From Strongylocentrotus purpuratus (Eukaryota; Echinodermata; Echinoidea; Camarodonta; Strongylocentrotidae): a stretch of 64,000 nucleotides of DNA. The stretch covers positions 29,004,921-29,068,920 of the forward strand of contig NW_022145615.1 in assembly GCF_000002235.5 (NCBI RefSeq). The letters are read 5' to 3'. Below the pieces are notes generated by a model. The model was not told the origin of the DNA, ran no database searches, and worked only from the letters and a program-made list of their open reading frames with translations. Positions 1 to 9,800 of the stretch are shown one piece after another. Position numbers and translations under genes: made by a program. Positions within the stretch are counted from its first letter, which is position 1. Each line of letters starts with the position of its first letter.

Positions 1-754
1 ATTAAGATTTTTCCTGCAATTTTGGCTGAAGTTGGTGTTGTGTTAAATACATGTCCTGTTGTTTCAACAAAAAATTGTCTACATTTTGTACATTGTGTCA
101 TTTCCTTTAATACCAAATAAACATCTTTTTTTTTTTTTGTTCACTTGTGAAAATGTTATCATTTGCCTTATGATACAGTGGACTATTTGGGAGGAAAGAG
201 AAGGGTGACATTAAGGCGTCTTAACTTTGAAATGGGCATCATTCCACCTTTTTACCCTCATAGTATAAGAACAATTTGATAGCCCTTATCCTTCAAATGC
301 GTACTCAGAAAACAATGAAGCAGTAACAGAGGGTTTTCCATTCCAATATGTTAAAGGGATTGGGTATCTTTGTCTCAGATTCTGAAACAAAATCCTGGAT
401 TTAGCTCATAAGGCCTTTTGTAAGAGTTTGAATGGATCTAAAATGATTCAACTAATTTAGATTTTTGTTAAAGAATGTTTTTAAAAATACAATGTTAATA
501 CCTGGTTGTTCAAGAACAACTCAAACTTATTCTGAATGTAACAGACCGGCTTACATGCACATTAATAAACCATACAAAAATAGAATAACCAATGGATACA
601 CTGTATGTTGATGATGATAAGTATAACCTCAAAATCCAGCATGAGGCTTAGGCTTATGATCCGTCGTAATACTTGCTCCTCCTCGTGTCGCATCATTAGC
701 CTGGAGGAGAGTAAGTCATCTGGTTGCTAGGTAACACTCCAGGATGCCTCTCCG
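1..754. other. Region downstream of DTWD2, no gene seen
   Basis: AT-rich, no credible frame. It holds the dispersed repeat at 358-403 and, at 720-735, GGTTGCTAGGTAACA, an RFX X-box-like palindrome inside the presumed 3' UTR. GC rises between 640 and 850. No AATAAA is visible on the minus strand here, so the transcript end was not located. Confidence 0.5.
358..403 (+). repeat. Short dispersed repeat, copy 1
   Basis: GGGATTGGGTATCTTTGTCT..AAACAAAATCC and TGGATTTAGCTCAT match, in reverse, 33766-33811. It is downstream of DTWD2. The family is unknown. Confidence 0.5.
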
Positions 755-804
755 TCATGACTTATCATGGGATGGCTCATTTTTACGAGGCAACCAGCTC
801 TTGT
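755..804 (-). CDS. DTWD2: DTWD2 probable terminal exon 6
   Basis: A pyrimidine-rich acceptor (TTACCCCCTTCTAG) on the minus strand opens a phase that completes exon 5's single leftover base as Tyr and reads YKSWLPRKNEPSHDKS to a TGA at 757-755. The basic, Pro-containing tail loosely resembles the PKPMPKNKRK tail of vertebrate DTWD2. No obvious AATAAA follows on this strand down to position 1, so the 3' end may lie outside the window. An alternative acceptor near 700 would give an immediate stop after exon 5. Confidence 0.5.
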
Positions 805-3800
805 CTAGAAGGGGGTAAGAATATAAGGGGAAGGGGGACGGGAGAGGAGGGAACATGAGTAATATGATTACATTGATTAAAATTAGATTAAATATTCAAT
901 TTTACCACTATGATATTATTTACAAAATATTATTAAAAAATAACGAGTTGTTCATGGTCACATGATAAATCTTTTGATTTGATCTTTTGATGCAATATCT
1001 TTCAATGACAAAAAAAGAGAAACAAATACAAATCGATCAAAACCTTTAGAATAAATTCAAGCAGAACATGATACAGTTGGCTTGTATGTAGACTTATTTA
1101 TTGAAGACAAGCCTATAAATAAGTCTATTTCAAACTTGATCTGCTGATTGAAATTGAAGATTATGATATATTTACTATTAACTCTGCAGTAAAGGGCAAT
1201 CCAATCTTTGTAGTGAGCAGAAAAATTTAGAGAAATAGAATGGTGAAAGTTTGAAATAAATTGTTCCAATAATAAAGGAGTTGTGAATATTTGAAACACA
1301 AGATCACAAAAAATATATGCGAATCTAAAAAAGGGCATTTTGGTCACGGTTTGGGACATAGTCATCGTGGACATCATTTATTTCTGTTTTTATTAGAGTA
1401 GCTGTCGGTTAGTTAAGGTTGGATTTTTCATTAATGGTATCATTATGTACATAACAAAATAAAAATATGAGTACAAATTGATGGCACCTAAATAAATGGG
1501 ACTGAATACTAAACATTTAATTAAACCATTGAGCCATTTACCTGCTTCATATGACGGAAGTACCACACCTGTGTTACAAATATGTGTTTTGGAACCGAGA
1601 GACAAATTGCTTGAGTGACCACCACAAAGACCACATTTTTTGTTATCCTTGAAAATGTTTTTTCATTGAAACATGTACTAAAGGAACATGCGGCAAAGAC
1701 CACTTTTCTAGTCTCCCACTGGTGGTCTTTAAAGACAGGTTTGACTGTACTTACACTGAGGAAGCTCTGGATGTGCTTTGAGATACTCTTTGCTGTGATG
1801 TACCACTGCACCGTGGTTCATCTGGAACTGACACATTGCTCTCAACGGCTTGGCAAGGATCTAAACAGTCAAGAGAAAAAGATAATAAAGATTGGTAACA
1901 TTTGACAGATAAATACACCCAGTATGGCTCAAAGGCAAGGATTGTTTGGCTCTTTTAAAGGCCATCTGTACTAGTTTGGCAAGGGGGATAAGACCATCCA
2001 GCCAGGTCGCTGACAGGTGGCTATCTCATCAACTCAGCTCTCAATTAACATAAGAAAAAGAGGATCATGGGGGAATGACAGGCACCGATTAGGCATTGTT
2101 TTCTATATAGAGGAAGCAAGTAGCTACAAGTAGTACAGTGGGGCTTTAAAGAAACCAAACCTTCATAAAAAAAGTTATCTTTATTGTTTTGAATAGGCCA
2201 TTTTCGTAATGTAACCAAATTTAATGCATACGTCTTTGTAAAGTGCCTCAATACAAATTATTTTATTCACCTGATGAGAATAATAGTATTTCAATAGACA
2301 GAATCCGAACTGCATACATTAGTTGTTGCCAGGTTGGACAAACATTATGGCTTGACCTACCTAGCAACACTTAATATATGCAGTTGCATTCCGACTATTG
2401 AAATACTATTAATCCTATCAGGTGAATGAAATAATTTGTATTGAGGCACTTCACAAAGACTTATGCATTACATTTGGTTACATTACGAAAATGGCCTATT
2501 GATTGGAATAAATTCAGTGAAAATTTGAACAAAATCAGGCAAGAAAAATCAAGGTTAAAGCTTTTTGCAATAGCTTGTCAACAGAGGGTGTAATTTGATG
2601 ACATCATCTGGGGACAACTCTGTTCAAATTTTCACTAATTTTATTCACATCTTTTAAACTTTATAATAAGAGTAACCCGGCGTTGTGGCGTGCACCTGTA
2701 TTTCAGCTAACAATGGAAGTTACAAACTGATTCAGCCGAGGACGCAGGTTCGAAAATGAGTCACGTCTTTCAGATGGTGACATTAAAGGTCGGTCCACAG
2801 ACAAAATAATCATATCTGATTGATACACGTCTGTAAAAACCCAATTACACACATACACATGAAGGATTGGTCCTTTTTTTAATCCTTTGGCAAGGATCTA
2901 ATAAAACAAGTGAAAAGATTCACAACAGATAGACAGATGATGCATCATCCTCAGAGGTTTAACCAATCGATATCTTAGCACAACGAGCGATAGGAACAAA
3001 ATGACAGGGAGAGAGACTCTTGGGGAGTTTGCAATGATCTAAGGAGCAATTTAAAAAGGTCCAAGATATGATTCGTAAATCGTAATATCATGCAATTATA
3101 ATCATAGGGAAGGGAGATAGCCCAAGTATTTTGGTCATAATGATTTCCTGTATGAGCGCTCATCCGGAACAGATTCAATAAGCCAGTTCACGGTTGCAGT
3201 CTGAGCATGAGCAGATAAAGGTCATTGCAGACCAAATTGTGAAATACACGGAGACAAAATACTGGATACGTGCTGATCAAAGTTATGTAATCATTATTCA
3301 TGTATACACAAGCAGTGCACGCCATGATACACAGGTGGAAGCATTCTTTGAAAAGGGGAAACAAATTAAAGCTATTTATGTAGCACCTCCATCGCTGTAG
3401 GAGTGATTATTTCAAAATCTACAAAGTGGGACCTCTTCATATTTTGAAGATCTGTGGATATTTGGGATCATTTGGGGTCATTTGGGGTCATTTGGGATAT
3501 GTGCTAACCGTGAACTGGTCTATGGAGTCAGCAGTGCACAAGCTACCCAGGTACTATAAAAGCACAGCTCCTGACTGATTCAACAACACAGCATGGGAGG
3601 TCATTCTTGAAATTCATGGTGTTATTAAGCAGCTTGAAAGCATAAGGAGCATAACAAGCATCACATTTCAGAACACCGAATCATCATTAAATATTCCTGG
3701 GGGGTGTTTCACAAAGATCTTAAGTTGGACTTAACAATTATTGAAAGCCGTTTAGCATCTTTGAAAATATTTCGTAAAAGTTTATTTTAAAAGGCATAAA

Positions 3801-6800
3801 ATGTTGATTCAAATCATTCATATTTCCTATTATCAAGGAGATTTCATGTTCTTGATGTGGAATTTATGAAAAGTCTAAAATTCTTGAGTTTTTGCTTTTG
3901 AATATATCTTTTTTAAAGGCAAAAAATTGGCATTCCATAATTTTAAGTCAAACTTAGAGTTATGTTCTACTTAGGATCTTTGTGAAACACCCCCAAGTAA
4001 TGATAACAGTTTGTGGTTCCACAGTACACCCATGACTAACTTTTACAAGTGAAATTTTTTTTTGCAAAACCACTCAGGCATTTTACACTTTGAGCAAGAA
4101 AATAAAGATTACTTCTCTGATTTCCGGGTTTCTCTCTAGCACAGACAGCGCTATAGCAGCTGACTCCACTGTACACACTGTTGAATCGAGAGGCTGCGTC
4201 CGGATGGTATATTCACTGGATCCAGAATTTGTAAATTGCACCTGGAATAATGATGGAGAAAACATTCAGATTTCCTACAATGGCTGCATATGTAAGTGAG
4301 AAATTATAAAATGAAGATTCTTTCCTGTAAATCAATTTACTATTGTTAGTTATGTGCCAAAAATTTTACCTGTGTGTAATTGACAGTCTGCCCCTCCACC
4401 TGGCACTGTGACTGGCAAAGTCTTCCAGCTCAGTCATACACAGTGTGTTGACTCATCACTTGGAAACTAGAACAACACTGCCTGTATGTCTGGATTTCTG
4501 TTTGGACTTGGAGGAAAATTTGTCTGTCATCTTTAATTTTAAAAGCGACATTGTTACCATTATTTGTGACAAGTTTACAAGCACAAATCGGCGCCTTCAA
4601 CTGCACCTCAAATGAAAATAAAGGTCCTTCCCCGCATGGGCTTTTGAACACGGACCTGGCTTGCTGCCTACAGAGTCGGCAAAAAAAAATATGGGTGCGT
4701 CTTATACACAGGTGCGTTTTATGTTTTTGACCGGAATTGAAAAGATTTTTACAACATCAGCATTTACAAAATGCAAAAAAAAATATCCTTTACTTCAGCC
4801 AAATTAACTTTAATACCAGTAGGCCATTTTCATAATTCAAGCAAATTTAATGCTTACGTCTTTGTGAAGTGCCTTGATGCAAAGTATTTCATTCACCTGT
4901 TACAAATAATCTCAATAACCAGAATGCGAGTTGCATTCTTGTTGCTAGGTAAGACAATCAAAATGGTTTGCCCTACCTCACAATAGGTAATATTATGCAA
5001 TTTACATACCGACCATTGAAATACAATTATTTGTAACAGACGAATGAAATAATCAGTATCAAGGTACTTCACAGAGACGTATGCATTAAATTTGCTTACA
5101 TTACGAAAATGGCCTTTTATTGAAAATGCAACTCACTTGTTGAGGGATTTGGAACATGGCATTTGCTTTGAAGATACTGGTAGCCTGATGCCAAGTCCCA
5201 TCCATGACGAGGATGTTGTAACCCTGGCTATGGCCATTGGTGCTGGGTGGCGGAACGGGAAGCTCATTGATGTCTATAGCATCAGGGCCTGGAAACAAGA
5301 CTATCGTGTTTGGACTGGAGCACAATTTGGCTAATTCGGGATAGCTGGAGTTTTGTGTAGACAAAGACAATGAAAGATATTATAGTCTTATGACTGTAAA
5401 ATCTACTGAGTGGTACCACAGATAAATTAAATGGTATATGGGCCTAAATGAGGAAGCAATATACAGGATTAAACATGTACATGTATGATTACAAATGTTC
5501 TAAATAGATGACAAATAATATTTCCCAACCAAATGATGAAACTAGCAACTCCAACCCAATCCCAACATATTCCACAAATAAAGGAGGTTCAAGACTGAAC
5601 AAAAAGGTTTAGACCAATTGATACACTTAAAAAGGTGTCAAGCAAGTGAGGTGATCTAATTAATGAAAACAAATCAAATGAGACAATTTGTTTTTCTCAG
5701 AATATTTGAAACCACTCATTTGAATCTACTGTTCATTACAAGCAATATAATCACCCTCAAACATTGAGAATTGTTGTGTAGATAAGTCAGAAAGGCAATA
5801 GAAGTTTGTACAAAATTATACCTCTTTTCTGAGAATCTTTTGCCTTTTATGACCTGACATTTTCCAGGAGGTAGGCAAGAAGTAAGGATGGGTACTGTCC
5901 GTAGCAAGCGCTTCTCTTCATTAGGATGCTGGATGATGTACACACAGGAGTCGATCGGAATCCTCTCCTTGGGGAAGAAGCGGCATAGGCCAACACTCAC
6001 AGGTCGACTGTAAGAAGAAACAATATACACAGATTGTGAGCAGACATGTAGAAGAATCAATAGGTCTAAAAGAATTGAAAGAATGATACAGAAAACTTTC
6101 ATTGGTTGGGGTAATAATGACAAGTAGTTTTGCTTCTACCAATCTTAAAATTTGAAATAAGATAATTGAAAGAAGATTAAAGCTTATTAGACCTGTCTCC
6201 TAATCTTATACTTCTTGAACAATAGTTTCTCTTGACAAATCAAAAGTTTGCCAGGAGCTTGTCTGACATAGCAACAACTGATGTATGTAAGTGAGCTCCA
6301 TCCATAAAGATGCCACCATTTATACTAGGTCTTCTTATCGCCTATCGGGTCACTACAGCTACACAAGTCCCGTCCAGTGCTCCACACAGGCACTGGCACC
6401 GTAGTTCACATCTTCCAGGTGTTCCATTGTCTGTTCCTGGCTGCATTCACATGCCGTTTGTTCGTCTCCAAAACCCCACCTCTGCATTAGGACTCTGCAT
6501 CGTTCGTTCCCAGTGTTTAGGTAGTTGAGGCTAAGCCAAAAAGGTATACTAGGTGAATGACATAGTTGATACAAGGGCCAGGGATAGAAACATGAATAAA
6601 TTGTAGAGGAAAATAAATTCATAATAGTTAATACTCATTTAGCCTTTACCTGTATTTAGCATTTTTGTGACCTTTCCTAAACACCTAAACTTTTAAAGGA
6701 AATATATCTTAATTGTTCTTTCTGACAAGTCCTAGAATAAACTAGAAGGGAGTCAAGGCCAGGGATAATAATAAAGCTTGCATAAGATGGTGGGCTGCAG

Positions 6801-9800
6801 ACCTTGAATTTATTTCATTTCTATTTTTTCTTATCAGCGAAACCGTAGTACCTTCGCTTACGGCTAGCTGGATCAGCGGCGCTAGTTCAGAAGCCTATCC
6901 AAATTTGACCTGTAACTCCGGCGTGGATATACCCCACTAAGACATATCCAAAATGAAGTAAATATTCATCAAATGTTTATTATGTTTTACATAAAGATCA
7001 TGAGTTAAAAGTCGTTATGTTTATTAACTGTTTCGTGTCAATTAACTTGTCATTTTTGGAGTACTTCTCAGAAAAACGTTGATATAGAGTAAAGGAGGGG
7101 GTAATCAACCATCTCCAGTTTTCATCCGATTGGTAGGATGCATGATAAAATCCCTTTGAAATACATTGCATAATAGCAAATCACATATCCCACACATACC
7201 ATACCATGCCAGAGTCACTGAAGAACCACATTTGCAATGGAAAATATATCCTAAAATATCACATTTTAGCAATGTAATCGGCAGTCCCGCTATCCGAATC
7301 TGAAAAATCGAGTATCTTACGCGTGTCTGTAAGAAATATGAGTACCATAAAATGAGCTTTATTTCAAGTATTTTTCAGATTTAGAGCCCGATTTTGTGCG
7401 AGTCGCAAGCTCAAAAGTATCTCATCGCATGTATTAAATCAATGCAGCCGGACACCGCAAGGCACACACGCTATCTCTGTCTAATTCAGATTCCAATTTC
7501 CGATCAACGCATTGCTAGTTTTCGACATGGCGAGCACCGGGAAGCTCCGGCGTGGGATACCTGCTCCGCCCGCAAGTGCTATAGATCAGCGCGGAAACGC
7601 ACGGCGCGTGCATGCATGCTTCCTATTGACTTTGTACATGCGGTCGAAAAACTGGCTCGCTATGTCGATAACTGCCTCCGAAACAGTGAAAATTAAAATG
7701 AATATTGTCATGGCAATTCGTGATTTTTTTCTGGGATTCTTTTTTTGTTTGAATAATAATATTTGCTTCATGATTTAAACAATAAATGATAATAAATAGG
7801 AAGTAAAGAGTCCCCCAAAAAAGATTTTGTCTTAAGTGGTCGAAAACCCCCTCCTTTACTCTATACACTTTTTCACATGTTTTATGGCAAACCGCTGCAC
7901 AATACAACAAGTGCATACTGATGGTGGGTTGCAGACGAGCGCGAGCCTGTGTGAAGTTATCTACTGTAATGATCATGAGGATCTGAGCACACAAACATGT
8001 AGAAGCATCACTATCCTGGCTGTGTAGTAAAAGCTGTGCTTTTGATTCTCAACATTTTAAACACCACTGTTGACTGTACAAAACTCAACTGATTTCACTA
8101 AAAATCGGTACAGAGCGGTCCCTCTGCCCTTTGCAACCTCGTGCATATTCAGCGATTTTGAGCGCTCGATAGCATGAATATTCATATTTTCTGTGCCACT
8201 GCCGCGCATGCATACCTTCTCTTTGCCATTTTGAATCGACGCTGCAACATGGAAGAATCGTTGGTGTAGGAGGCAGAATAACCCTTTTTTTCCCATCAAA
8301 GACTTCTTCTAATTATAATTTCAAGTGGTCATCCATATGCTCAGAGGAGTCGAGCAACCTATGAAGACAAAATTGTAAGTTAAGTACTCCCTTTGCAAAT
8401 TTAACGATAATATCGCCTGATCGGCTGTTTTACTAGCCCCCACGAGAGTAAACCCGAACTCCCGAAGCTTCGACGCCTGCGGCGCGGGTGTTGGAGCTTC
8501 CCGGAGTTATGGGTACAATTTTGGGTATGCTTTAGACCGAAAGCTTCAGTCTCTATAATCGTCGGTTGTTCCACTGAGACTACGTCTGGCTCCACTAGAC
8601 CTCCGGTTATAGAGACTGAACGATCGCCTATACCATCCTATGTTGAAGATATCACGGCTAGATTTTAGCCGCTAGGCCCCTCCCACAAACATGACAAACT
8701 TGCCACGGCCGTATTGTTATGCCCCCAAAATCCCCCAAAATGTCATTTTTACCTCGTCCATATCCAATTTTAAATTAGGCCTAGGCTATAATACATCGGT
8801 TCCACTTACTAACTTGATTGAAATAATCCGTTTAATGGTCCCTTTTAAGGAAATTATGGGTCAAAATCGACATCCATGTTGAAAATCTTGCAAGCCGTGT
8901 TAAACTCTCGCTGCCGTCAATCTCATCCCTTCTAGTCTACGCCGAAGGCAAAATGATTATGAAGGAAAAACTGTGATAACGCCATCACGAACGTGTAGAT
9001 GGCACTCAGTTTTTCCTTCAACAACATGGATGTCGATTTTGACCCATAATTTCCTTAAAAGGGACCATTAAACGGATTATTTCAATCAAGTTAGTAAGTG
9101 GAACCGATGTATTATAGCCTAGGCCTAATTTAAAATTGGATATGGACGAGGTAAAAATGACATTTTGGGGGATTTTGGGGGCATAACAATACGGCCGTGG
9201 CAAGTTTGTCATGTTTGTGGGAGGGGCCTAGCGGCTAAAATCTAGCCGTGATATCTTCAACATACGATGGTATAGGCGATCAATCAGTCTCTATAACCGG
9301 AGGTCTAGTGGAGCCAGACGTAGTCTCAGTGGAACAACCGACGATTATAGTATAGAGACTGAGCTTTCGGTCTAGATCTAGGTTAGACCGAAAGCTTCAG
9401 TCTCTATAATCGTCGGTTGTTCCACTGAGACTACGTCTGGCTCCACTAGACCTCCGGTTATAGAGACAGAACGATCGCCTATGCCAGCCTGTGTTGAACT
9501 TATTCCGCTAGATTTTAGCCGCTAGGCCCCTCCCACAAACTTGCCACGGCCGTATTGTTATGCCCCCAAAATCCCCCAAAATGTCATTTTACCTCGTTCA
9601 TTTCCAATTTTAAATTAGGCCTAGGCTATAATACATCGGTTCCACTTACTAACTTTATTGATATAATCCGTTTAATGGTCCCTTTTAAGGAAATTATGGG
9701 TCAAAATCGACATCCATGTTGAAAATCTTGCAAGCCGTGTTAAACTCTCGCTGCCGTCAATCTCATCCCTTCTAGTCTACGCCGAAGGCAAAATGATTAT

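Noticed and set aside
6310-6528. 72-codon plus-strand frame
   Set aside because: It is the antisense shadow of the LINE fragment.
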